Assembly (NCBI GenBank): GCA_017506865.1
Contig: JAFCMP010000041.1
Location: forward strand, 62,001-126,000
From: Tribonema minus
Lineage: Eukaryota > Sar > Xanthophyceae > Tribonematales > Tribonemataceae
Reading direction: 5' to 3'
DNA: 64,000 nt
This document shows, piece by piece, positions 28,742-40,500 of the stretch. Both the position numbers and the translations under genes were made by a program. Position 1 is the stretch's first letter. Every line of letters starts with the position of its first letter. A model generated the notes under the pieces. That model saw only the letters and a list, made by a program, of their open reading frames with translations. It had not been told where the DNA came from and did not search any database.

Positions 28742-29736
28742 CTGCGCAGGTGCTGGAAGGCGGTGGGGCATATTTGTCTGCAGCGGTTGTTTGCATTGGG
28801 CAACATGTCATGCATGAGGCGGCGAAGCATGCCATAATCTCAATTAGTATTACGTGTTGCAGCACCCAAGCAGGGTCACGCTGAGCCAATGACTGATATC
28901 ATGTCGTGGACAAACACGAAATGCATAGAACCACAGGGGAAGCTATCATCAAGTAATTTGTGCAATGTGTGTGGCAATGTGGCTTGCCTTGCCGAACTCC
29001 TTGGCTTCCTCCATGCTGGGTTGTTGAGCATCTCTGCATCGGCAAAAGCATCAAAACATGTCGCACATACGATGAGAAGTGCAGCATGACGGGTTGAGAA
29101 GTGTTGTCATGGCATCTCGCCAGCTTTGCAGCAGGGCAGCAGAACAAGCATGGTGACGAATAGACTCACGGGCGATGTGATACTGGCAACGCCGACTCCG
29201 CGGGCGTCTTCCTGAGCATTGCGAAGCTCCGTGTGCTGATATCTACCGCACTCTACGTTCGAAAGCGTCCAAACATGACTGCACTGTCTGTGTGCTGTGC
29301 TCGTCGTTTTGTTTTGTTCACTCCTCCTTGGGGATATCAAGCTGTGCAGCCGCTGTCAAGCTGTGCAGCCGCTGCGGATAACGCGATGACGTCCTGAGTG
29401 CTACAAGGCGGCGACACGACCAGGCTGACGCCTGCCTCGCTACAATGCGCGGCTTCTAAGCGCGTTGCGAGAACAACACCCGTCATTTGACCAACTCCAG
29501 AATTTTCTTCAGAAGTACTTCAACACCTTCTTCAACATTCAAACTTCACCACCGTATCAACTTCACATTCAACACTCTCGTTTTGTGGCGCATTGACTAC
29601 ATTAATTGTAGTACCCAACAAACAGTCTTGGGTGCGCAACAAGGTGGTTGTCAACCTTGGTCTACTTGTGGCGCATCAACTGCAATAAACAGTCACAGGA
29701 TGGGCACGTAAGTGTACAGCATGTAGCTTGGAGGGC

Positions 29737-29768
<32 letters not shown>

Positions 29769-30549
29769 GACGCAGATGTGTCAAAGCTGATGTAGGTGTG
29801 GCAGGGCACTGCATGGCGCAACGTCAGCATGCATGCACAACATGCACAACACCTTGCACACACTCATGGGCTCTTTAGAACATTAGCTTCCAAGTACGTC
29901 CACAGGACCGCATGCACCAGCCAGACAGGCGCAAGTGACGCAGACAACAACAAAATGTCACAAAGTACTGTGCTAATGTGGAAAACGCATGTCATTCATA
30001 CACCGTGTCAGTTCAAGGCCTCCGCAATTTGTGTGTTGCACCCGAGAGTGGCTGAAAGCGCCGGATATGTACAAGAAGCCGCCATAATGAAATCCAAGTC
30101 GCGCATTGCACGTGGCACCCAACGGGAGCTCAAGCCACTGGCAAACAACACCTCAAACGCTTTCAAATCGTCGGATAAGCAACATCGCCACGCCAGCACT
30201 GCGGAGCATGACGCGCGCGGGAGGAGGAGGGGGGGGGGACTGTTGAGGGGCGTGCCCCACCAAATGCAGTACAAAGGCCCTCTCACTCTCCCCGCACCTA
30301 CTTGATGAACACGCAAGCGCTGTCTCGCCAATTGTGCGCCGGGTCACACAAGGCGACGTCCGTAGCGGCGCAGCGGCGTGCGCTCAGCTCTCGCAGGCAA
30401 ATCACACACAAGCACTCCATTGCGCAGTACAGCCGCGGTTTGGCGGCACTGCGCAGGTGCGCGCGCCACACACTCTAGCATCCGCGACAACACCATGTGA
30501 GCGCTACATAAATGGCTGCCACTCGTCCATATCCGTACTTGTGCTGGTC
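28742..30549. other. Region between the BAH-ELM2 gene and the channel: probable unplaced first exon(s)
   Basis: The channel model begins at 28741 with no Met, so its first exon should lie here. Candidates on the minus strand are 30420-30302 and a short segment near 29230-29175. The first reads MECLCVICLRELSARRC and on to CVFI; it either ends at a TAG or is spliced at AA/GTAGGT. The second ends GVGVASITSP before GTGAGT. Neither joins to 28741 in a matching phase, so both are left open. The region also holds a 29-base G run (29737-29765) and a doubled TCAAGCTGTGCAGCCGCTG (29338-29375). Confidence 0.4.
29737..29765. repeat. Homopolymer of 29 G
   Basis: This is the longest single-base run in the window. 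It lies in the region expected to hold the 5' end of the channel gene. Its length may be uncertain because such runs are hard to sequence. Confidence 0.9.
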
Positions 30550-33500
30550 TCACTGCACTCCGCAATCGCACGGCGTGCGTGCATCCACATCCATGCCGTC
30601 ATGCGCATCATCTCGAGCGGCGGGGTTGCAAGCGTCAGTGCCATGGTGTCCGCCGCGGCTGCTGCCTAAGGTACTGTTGCTGATGATGCGGTCGCCGCCG
30701 CTGCCGCCGCTCTTGTTGCTGTTGTAAGGCCGATCAAAGCTGCTGTTGACCATGTCAACGACTTCCGGTTCATCATCTGGCTGAGCAGTTGCCGCAGGTT
30801 TGCCAGTCGCCGCTGTCATCACTGTCGCATCAGCAGTCCCGGCAGTAGCCGCAGCGGCACCTGCCGCCGGCTGCCGCGGCGGAAGCCGCAACAATAGGTG
30901 TGCGACAGGCGGTCTTCGTTGCGGCGTGCTGCCAGGATCTGAGCGGCGTTGCATAGGTGAGCGGCTGCGGCTGCTGCTGCTGCTGCTGCTGCCGCCGCTG
31001 CTGCCGACTACCATGCGCTGCTGCAGCGGCACCGCTGTCGGAGTTGCAGGCTGCGACAGCACTTTGCCAACGCCTGACCCTACATCGATGGGCGTGCTGC
31101 TGCGGCTGCAACTGCTGCTGCTGCCGCCCCCGCCATCATCCGCAGTGCACCGCCGCTTTGGGCGAGGGTACCGAGCAGCCACAGCGACAGCGGAACCGGG
31201 CACAGTGGCAGCAGCAGCGGGCGCGTCGGCAGCAGCGGCAGAGGCAGGCGCCTGCACTGGCGTGAGAAGCTGTGACTGCAGAAGCCGCTGCAAGTCTGCG
31301 CGTGGCTTGAGCGCTTGAAGGAGCGCTGGCGCCGCTGCTGTCTCCTCGTACTGTCCGTCTGCTATGTCCTGGAGAAGCATGCCAAACCGCCTGTACTGCT
31401 CCTTGGGGAGGCACACTGGTGGGAGCCGGGGGGGGGGGGGGGGGGGGGGCAAAGTATCATCGGTCAGCAGCAATGGCCAGCCTGGGTGGAAGCGGACTCC
31501 GCTGTAAGTGGACGAATATCGCGTGCAGGAAAGTCAAGTAGTGCGCCAAGCACATCTGTCACTGCAAATCGTGCGGGACATGCTGATAAGGCGACGAGGC
31601 AGGCATGGCGCTCCGCGGACAAATTGAGTCATCTGCTGCTAGTCCATAAAAATGCAAGGGCATATTCGGCGGTATGTGAACGGCCACCCTTCCAAGGATT
31701 ACGCTATTACTGGAGGGCTCTCCGAATGTGCCTAGAAGTGAGACTTGGGCCTTCTGCTGCACTTTCACATCAATCATCTCATCTGCATGCTGATGGTGCC
31801 TTGAGGACTTTTGACAATGGCATCAGACTCTTTGCAACCATCATAGCATATAGCAAACAAGGCAATGGGCTGCTGTCAGCAAAGCTTGACAGCATGGCCC
31901 TCCTGGTCGCCCACGACAGCGTGCCGGATGCCGCATGCTTGTGAACAATGCCCCAGAGCATACATGTCCAGTGTCGCTGTTCTAAAAGCACAGATTACCC
32001 AATGCCACCCATAGTCCCCCCCCCTCCCACTGACCGACCCCTGCCCATGCACACACACAAACACCCACACGACTAAGCTGAATCTCAGAAAGAGATGCAT
32101 CAGGACTCTGCACTCACTCACTCACTCACTCACCCATGAGAGCGCGCAGCAGGCGCAGCTGCGCAGCCGTAGAGCTCATGGCCTCTGCTTCCCGGCGCCG
32201 CCGCTGTCCGCCGTCCCTGCCGCCAGCACCTGCCGCTGCCTGCGCCGCGATGACGTCAACCGCTTCAGTACCGTGCTGGAAGGCTACAGACAGCTTGCAC
32301 AGGATCAAAGAAGATTGTGCTGTTGCAGTTGGCGCTTGCGTGTTTAGATACCTGCTGGCGCAGACCTACAGCAAGTGCTTGCAGCACAACCTTGACATCG
32401 TGGAGCGCGATGGCGCGTTCACGTCAATAGCAGCTGCCGTCTGCGCATGACTCAAGGCAGCACACGATGCAAAGCAGCGCACAGCAACCTCAACTTCCAT
32501 CATGAATGCTTCAACGCAACTAGTGACATTCCTGGACCAGGAACATGCCGCTGCACAGCACAGGCCCAATGTGCCCACACTGAGTGCGTACTCCTGTCGC
32601 TCTTTGACGTTTTAACTTGAACTTCAAGTAGAAACGTCTTGAAGTATCACCAGATGACACGCACTTTCACCACCGCTGCACTGCAAGCAGTACGCCGCCA
32701 GTCCAACAAAGGCGGACACGCTGCAGTGGCAGGGCACCGCCATGAAACAGCTGACCGCCACAGCACCCTACATGCGGGATCCTTGACGATACCCCTACAT
32801 ACCTGACGCATACTGTCATGTAACTGTCACAGAACTGTCACAACGCGTGTCAGACACATGCGCACCTGCACCTCGGCAACCGCATCCACAACGCGTGGCG
32901 AGTCAGGCGGCGGGCACTGCAGCGCGAGCTCTACGACATCGCGGCCGTTGCGCGTGGGCTGACCCAGTAGCGCGGGTCCCGCCCGGCGCAGCCAGGAGAT
33001 GTGAAGGTCGCCCGCGCTGCCGACAACGTCCGTGGCGGCGCGATCGCCGGCCCAGCCTTCGGGGGCAGGAGTGCAGATGCAGTTTCAAAAGTGTCGTACG
33101 TGATCTGGAGGCTTTGTGGTGCGCTGCGTATTTTGGTGGCGTGGCGGTCAGCATGCCATTGATCATGCATTGCGAGGCCTTCATGCGTGGCGGATGCCAG
33201 CGGTTAGGTGTGCAGAGCACCTCAGCGCAAGGCGGGTGCATAGTGTGCATTGTCTGTGCATGAAGCTGCCGCTGCCGCACCCCTTGCGTGCCACCTCCCA
33301 CTGCCACTTCATAACGGTCCCAAGCAACATTTGATACGCGCATCAAATTTCCAACGCAGCCTATGGACACACTGACCACAAGTTAACGACAGGGTACATT
33401 CAAGCTAACGCGTCAGAGCCTTGAGGCGCCAGCATCACAGCAGCAACTCCAGCGTCAAAGCCGCCGCCCGCCGCCAATGTTTCCGCTGTCATATGCAACG

Positions 33501-36500
33501 GCCCTCTCCTCTCCACATACACCAGACCATCACATCCACAAACCCTCAAACCTCCCAGACACGCCCATCAAGAGCGCGCAAGCATCCGCAACAAGCCTAC
33601 TTCAACATATGAACATGAGGCAGCACCTACCTCTCCACGCCGCGGCGGCCGCCGTCGTGCGCTTGCACGCCGCCCTCTGCAGCGCCGGCAGCCCCGCGAC
33701 CGCCGCCGCCGGCCAGCGCGACAGCGCGGGCTTGCCGTCGACGCCGCTGAGCCGTGCCAGCGCGCGTCGAGCGCTGCCACCCTCCGACTGCAGCGCCGCC
33801 AGCGCCGTCTCCTCGCAGAAGTGGCCGATGACGTGGGAGCGCGGAACAGCGAGTTGAAGTTCCTCAACTTCAACGGAGATGAGGCGGTGGGGATCGGGGG
33901 GGGCAGGGCCTGCGGCTGCGGGGTCGTCGGTGCGCAGCACGCGCCCGAAGGTCTGGTGGCATGTGTTGAACTTGACGATCTGCGGGATGGCGGGAGTGGG
34001 GGAGCGGGCGGCATCGGCGGCGCTGACTTTAGGCGCAGCGACGCGTCACACGCTCCTGTATTTCTATGTGTACCACCAGCTCGAGCCCCTCATAAAAACA
34101 GACTTGCTCTCATACGTACATGTGCACGGGGATGATAGGATCACTGCAATGGACGGGTTCACAGATCTGTTGTCCATGACACTGGCGGCGCTAGACAGTC
34201 ACAACCTGCAATTTTTGTGAGATGGATTGCAGTTGCAGTTGCCGGTATCAGCACAACGGCCAACATACCACTCCAGCAAGGAATGAGACGCATGCTGTGC
34301 CACGTTTAAGTGCAACTCCCAGAGAGCAACATTGGTACCACGGCGCCATCATCCTGCAAAACCTCCAATGTTCCACATTTACTCACCACTGCTGGCTGCG
34401 TCTGGCTCAAGCTCAAGCTGGCAAAAAATCACGTTTTGATGCCTGTGGACTTCCAACTTTCTATCAGCAGCTCAGCACATCACAAACGTCAATCTGACAG
34501 TGACAACACCCCCTGTTGCGCAGCTGCTTGGTGTCTGCACCAGGAGTCCCCTCTGCTCAGTAGCTGCTTGGATTCCCAATGCTTCAGCTGTTGTTGAGGA
34601 GAAAGAGCATTCTGATCCTGGCTATGTCCGACTCCAACACCTCTGCTGCCGCTGCACCAGACTTCAACTGCAGCTGTTTGTCATTCACCCATACCCCCCC
34701 CCCGCCCCCCCAGCAGCACCGCCTGTCCGCAATGACGCATCATGTGACATGTCATCACTTCACCGTGCAGCCAGTATTGCAATCACTGCCAGCTTTATCT
34801 CCCGGCCCTGCCGCGCCAACGTGCCTGATGTCAACACTTCACCGCGCAGCCAGTATTGCAATCACTGCCAGCTTTATCTCCCGGCCCTGCCACGCCAACG
34901 TGCCTGATGGGCTTTACGCCACCACCGTCATCAAACTGGCAGTGCTCGTTCAAACTCCAACTCCTTATTCAATCGCCTTACCACGACTTACCATGTCCTC
35001 CTGCAGCACCTCCGCCGCCCGCGCCGCCCCCAGATACTGCTCCAACTGCTCCGTGCTCAGCCCCCCGCTGCCCCCCCACACCGGCGCCCCCCGCCCTCGG
35101 TCACAACTCTCATCGCCTGTCCGCTCTGGCTCCAGCAGCTGCGGAATGTCTGCCTGGTACTGCGGGCCGACGCCAATGATGTCCAGTCCGCGCCGCACCG
35201 CCTGAGACATATGGTGATGCTCAGATTGGCAGTGGACGCATGTATGACAATTCACATTGAAGAAGGCGTTGCGTGGCCATGAGGTTGCAGGATCAGTGCT
35301 GCGGCGCCGCTGCCACTGTGCTGACTGCAGCAACAAGAGCATCCATGATGGAAACGTCCCATGGATGCACACGCCTGCCAAAACTAGCATGTAAAGGGCA
35401 GAAGTGGTTCGGCAATGGTGATTCTGCAATGGCACGCAGCCACTTGCACGGCACTCCCGCGGCAGCCACGACGCGCACGTCTCATCAGTTGCCATCACCA
35501 CGTGCAGCACCGCAGTCACTGCTCAAGCCGACAAGGTTGTGAACCTCCGCAGCATCTACAGCAACGTACTTCGAGCACTTGCCTTGCGTTCACTGGCGGT
35601 GAGCTGCGCAAACTGCGCGGCGCCGGCGAGCCACTTGCAGCGCAGCAGAAAGTCAGTGCTCCGCAGCGCGCGCCGCGGCGGCAGCGCAGCCAGCACGTTG
35701 ACGTGGCCGCGGATGCGCTCCACCGGCACGTCCGACGCGACGTTTGAGTAGAAGAGCTCTTGCTCGTGCATGCCGACGGCATGTCGCTCCCAAGCCCCCT
35801 CCTGAATGGCTATGTTGACGGCAGTTGCGAAGCGCGAGCGCGCCTCCGCCGGCGACAGCGGCAGCTCGCTGGGCCTGGGTGAGCGCGTCACACCAAGGCA
35901 CATAAAACGATGTTGGTGTGTGAGGAGTTTCTTGTGTACGACTATGTGGCCAATCAGTCACAGTGAGGAAATCTAATGGGCTAAGGCATGGTGCTGTTGC
36001 ATTGCTCTCGGCGACCGCAAAAATGCGAGAGCGTCCCAACTGAAATCAACAGATGATGGCATGCAGCATCGCCAAGTCATCGCCGGTGCATGCGATTGCA
36101 TGAGCATCACATCGGCTGCATTGCCTTGTGCCAGAAAGCCCAACAAGTGGTGCTGCGCGCCGTATAAAGTCAGCTCACACGATCGATATTTGGCTGAGCC
36201 AGCATGCCAAACAACATGCCATGTGCGCAGTCGCTAGTGATTGACAACTGTGCCAAACAAAGAATGCAAACTGCGAGACGAAGTGCAGGTACAGATTCAC
36301 GCGATCACGTTGCTGCCAGTGCGGGACGATGCTTTGCCAACTGGGTGATTGGAAGCATGCCAACAACTTCTTGATCAGAATGTGCACACACCTGAAAAAG
36401 CGCTTCAGCGTTGCCCATTGCCTCCTTGTGTTGCCATCACGCACAAGCGCCACGATATGTCCCACTCGCAACGGCTGGTCCTCAACTCTCTGGAAAACAA

Positions 36501-37012
36501 AACATGCACACAATGAAATAGGCTCTATAGCGCGAAAGCAAAACGCGCAGCGTACGACGCTCTCCTGATTTCTGTAACTTATATTATTAGGTTGGCTCTC
36601 TGCATAGCTAGAGCCTGCGCATCAGAGCTGGTTCATCAGACTCCCAGATGAGGGCATGGAAGACTTTGTGCAAAAATCAAGGCTTTCATTAGACAGCAAG
36701 TTGATCGCTCGCTCACCTCAACGAAGTCGTAATAAACAGTGTCACCAACAGCATACCAAGTCACCTCTCCATTTGGTTCCTCCTGCAGAGCAGCAGAGAG
36801 TACGGCACCGAATTTTGGCGCAAGTGAGATGAAAGCTTGGGGTGTTGGTGCACCGGCGCTTGCAATTCTCACGCTGTCTGAGGCGGGAGCATGTTCTGAC
36901 TGCTTTTCACCTGTCTGAGTTGGTCCCAGCTGGTTCGTCGGCCGACAGTGGCGCCAACAGGGCGAGCCAGTGACCAGATTGCCTCTCGGGCTGCCTCTGC
37001 CTCCACATCCAT
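30550..37012 (-). CDS. BAH-ELM2 domain nuclear protein, MTA-like corepressor subunit
   Basis: Exons on the minus strand: 37012-36911, 36782-36717, 36489-36392, 35874-35583, 35201-34992, 33979-33631, 33056-32866, about 32275-32134, 31415-30550 (772 codons, 771 aa, phases agree). A BAH domain spans about residues 40-150: WYAVGDTVYYDFVE, PLRVGHIVALVRD, WATLKRFFR, then HEQELFYSNVASDVPVERIRG. An ELM2 domain follows: LDIIGVGPQYQADIPQLLEP and LSTEQLEQYLGAARAAEVL, then ALAALQSEGGSARRALARL. BAH followed by ELM2 is the order in MTA proteins of the NuRD deacetylase complex, so a role in histone deacetylase recruitment is inferred. I see no clear SANT or GATA finger. The last exon begins with a helical stretch (YRRFGMLLQDIADGQYEE) faintly like a Sin3 PAH domain and ends in Ser/Ala-rich low complexity with a basic PKRR. 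Exon 35874-35583 ends in a GC donor (AAG/GCAAGT). The acceptor near 32275 could instead be 32293. Confidence 0.82.
31416..31449 (-). other. Pure C polypyrimidine tract before the terminal BAH-ELM2 exon
   Basis: A run of 22 G on the plus strand (31428-31449) is a run of 22 C on the transcribed strand, ending about 11 bp before the acceptor CAG at 31418-31416. The same arrangement recurs at acceptors 55067, 60286, 22275, 28212, 14352 and, more loosely, 11325. Confidence 0.8.
34757..34912. repeat. 79-bp tandem duplication in a BAH-ELM2 gene intron
   Basis: Two copies begin ACTTCACCGTGCAGCCAG (34757) and ACTTCACCGCGCAGCCAG (about 34836) and run to GCCAACGTGCCTGATG. They are about 97 percent alike. 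The duplication lies in the intron between the exons ending 34992 and starting 33979, not at an exon edge. Confidence 0.88.
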
Positions 37013-37569
37013 CTGCAGCCCACGATTAGCTGATCATTGACCCAGCTCTCGCTTCGCCCAAGCTCGTTGCCTTGAGGGATTGTGTTGGAGGCGTTTGTGT
37101 GTTGCGAGCCCACGAGCTCTCCGCTTTCGGTCTGCGGCACCAATGCTGCGCAAGTCACTGCTGTTGCGGAAAACTCCGGCCCGCTGCCGATGTCATTCTC
37201 TAACTTCCGTGATCGGAGTTCAACAACAGCTTGAAGTCTGGGATAACCGAAAAGGTTGTACATTGTTGTCAAAGTGTGTGTGGCCGGGTTCTTTGTGCCA
37301 CCGATTGTGCTTGTCGGGACGCTCGATTTACATCTGCAATCGCTGCAGCAGCGTTGATTCGTTCAAGAAGCCAGCAAGCACACCGAACTGTCCGTTAGCG
37401 TGTGTTGTCAGCGCCTACCTTCTGAGTGCGCCACTTGCGCGACAGCAGGCAGCACGGAGTTCTTCTACGCGCGCGGAGCAGTGCTCAGGCTTTCGGAGCT
37501 TCAGTCCCGAGCGCTTGCACAGGATTACAGGCTCTTCACCAATTACTTGTTTACAAAGAACACACTACG
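37013..37569. promoter_or_regulatory. Divergent promoter region of the BAH-ELM2 and CTF-motif genes
   Basis: There are 557 bp between two start codons on opposite strands. The BAH-ELM2 start at 37012 follows a CTGCAG acceptor directly, so its 5' UTR is probably spliced and part of the region is a UTR intron. An in-frame upstream extension of the plus-strand gene (from 37426) is open but has no recognisable content. No core promoter motif is evident. Confidence 0.5.
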
Positions 37570-40500
37570 ATGGCGGGAGCAGCCAGCGGCGATGATGGGC
37601 AAGTGTTTCTCGACCTGGCGCAACGGCTAAAGAACGGTGAGATATCCAGGGAGCAGATGTTTCGCTCGCTGGTGCAGAAGGCAACCAGCAGCGATGGCGG
37701 AGGCACCTCTTCGCTCGATGCCGCCGCCGCCGCTGCAGCAGCGAGCCCCATCTCTCCCCTAAACGCCAGCTTTGCCGACGCAGCCTACCAACACCCGTCC
37801 GCAGCGCCAAACCTGGGACTGTCTCCGCCAGGCTGGACCAACGGCACTCGCGCTCCGTCGACCATATCGGTCGGCGACGTGCGCAGCAGCACCGCCAGCC
37901 TCACTGGCCACGAGCGGAAGGCCATCATTCAGAAGCTTGCCGCGGAGCAGGCGCGGCTGGTGCAGGGCCTGTCGCAGCCCGCGTTCGCGCATGAGGAGGA
38001 CCACCGGCGGTTTCATCAGGACGTATTGAGCGCTGGCACTGGCGAGGCGCCCCTGAGCGATGAGGACGGAGCCGACTGGGAGAGCGACGGGGGGGGGGGG
38101 TACGGTATGTATGACAGGCAGGTGTACAACAGGGAGGACAGCGGCGGCGACGACGACGATGGCGACGAAGATGACTCGGACGCGTGGCAGGATGAGCGCC
38201 GACACACATCGCATGTGAGCGCTGCTGCAGAGCTTAGCAGGGAACATCTTGCTGCGATGTACTGTTGATTTTATTGATTCTTCGACAAAGCCTGCTATGT
38301 ACTACTTGAACAGAAATCTGTGATGAGCAGCACAGGGCAACACAGAGGATGTGTCAGAGGGATGGCAGGATGAGCACTGTCGTGCTTCAATTTGAGCGCC
38401 GTAACCTTCACAGTATCCGCAGTCACCAGCTTGTGCTGTGGAAGAACCGCATGAAGGGCACTAGACCTAGCTCGCACCGTGAGAGTCATAGCTCGCACCG
38501 TGAGAGTCATAAGCGCGGTCAGAGTTCACCCACTTGTTTCTCACGATGAATCTTGAGTGCCCAGTACGTGCGGACTCTTACAGTGCAATGCGCCAACGGC
38601 TACATTCGTATCCGTCATGAGCGGCTGAGGACTTGTGCATTTCCTGACCCCCGGTGTCACACCGCCACTGTGCCAATGAGGTCATCACCACATGCAAACA
38701 TTGTTCAATATAAATGATTAAGCATTGCACATGCTGGCCTCGTCTGCACGCGCACGTTGCAACAGTTCTCAGCGAACGACGGCCGCGGCGAGAGCGCGTA
38801 CGAGCACATGGATGAAGACTGGGACGAAGGCGGCGCAGCCTCTGAGCTCGACGAGAACGACAACAGGCAGCAGCCCGTCCACCAGAGCCAGTATCTGAGC
38901 TTCAGCGAGGAGCGTGCACGCCAGAAGGTGAGAGTTTGGTAGGTACCAATCATACCTACATACCTAAGACCAATTGTGGGGCCCGCTGAGCGTCATCAGA
39001 GCCAGCAGGCGGGACCTCACAGGGGATAATGCTGACTTTTGTGGCCTACGCCTGCCCTGATCCTAAAAGCTACGACCGCCTATGCTAGCCCTAGAAAAAG
39101 TCTGACCCTTGCAACGACTGGCAGGGGTTGTCTGAGGGAGCATTGGCCGGAACGCTGTCCGTTACGCAGAGCCTCACTATAGCACTGTTGCATACTGTGA
39201 GTCAGCGTGCCCTCGACCACGCGCTTTTGTCACAGCATTGGCACGTGTAACAATGCCGTTCTGTGATTTGAGCGCTGACTTTGATGCTTGGGCACTGACG
39301 AAGATGTCTGACTCAATGATGAAGCCCTGTGAGGTGAGCACTGACCTCAATGCCTGAGCACTGACATCAATCACTAAACAATGCTTTCGATTGCTGAGCA
39401 GTGACATCGATCACTGAACGCTGACCCCCCCCCCTGCCATATGTTTGAGAGAACTACCCGGAGGCATTGCGGCTGCACGAGGCAGACGAGCAGTGCACCT
39501 CTTTACACACCACGCAACGAGAGCAAGCACACGGCACGCGCGGCAACATAGCAGAGAGGTGTAAACACACGACCTGAGCACTGACACCAACACGCGCTGC
39601 TGACCGAGCGCGCGCAGGAGGCGGCGGTGCTGCGCGAGGCCAACAAGCACTGCACGTTCCGGCCGCAGATCAAGGAGCTGCCGCGCACGTACGGCGGCGG
39701 CAGCAGGCGCGAGCCGCGCCCGGCGTTCCTGCAGCGTGTGAGCACGTGGCAGCGCGACAAGAGCGCCAACGCGCGGCGGCGGCGGCAGGACGCGGAGTAC
39801 GCGGTGCGTTTCGCGCGCGTTGCCGCCCGCCAGACTCAGTTATGAAATATCCATTTCTGCATGTATTATTTTGAAGGCGTTGCGCGTGAGCACGTGGCAG
39901 CGCGACAAGAGCGCCAACGCGCGGCGGCGGAGGCAGGACGCGGAGTACGCGGTGCGTTTCGCGCGCGCGTTGCCCGCCTGCCAGTCGCTATTGCGTATCC
40001 ATTTTTGTGTGTTTTGAACGCGGTGCCGCCCGCCAGACTCAATCACATGTCCATCTCTGCGTGTATTGTAAAGAGTGTGTGTTGTGATTGTGATGAGCGT
40101 GCTGTGCCAGCGCAGTCTTGTCACGGCACTGGCAGCCGCTTACAGCGGGTACTGGTGGAGTGGTTGGGGAGTACAGATGGTGTGCGAGTTGTGACGCATG
40201 TGGTTGGTTGTTAGTTTTTGGGCCACAATAAGATGCCGTTGATCATTTTGGTCTGCCCGTTCAGCCCGGCCGTTATCTCACCATACACGTGGTGGTCCCC
40301 TTGCACTCGCAAAGGCTGTATGCACATCACGACACACAGTTCAGACAGAGTGCCGTCTTGCAGCAAATGTCGGTTCACATCATGAACTTCAACTGCAAGC
40401 GACTGACACCAGTGCAGGCATTGTCAACTCTGTGCTCTGCACAACGAATGAAGCACAGTGCAGTCTTCAATTTCTCACAGACACACTAAGCCCCATCAAT

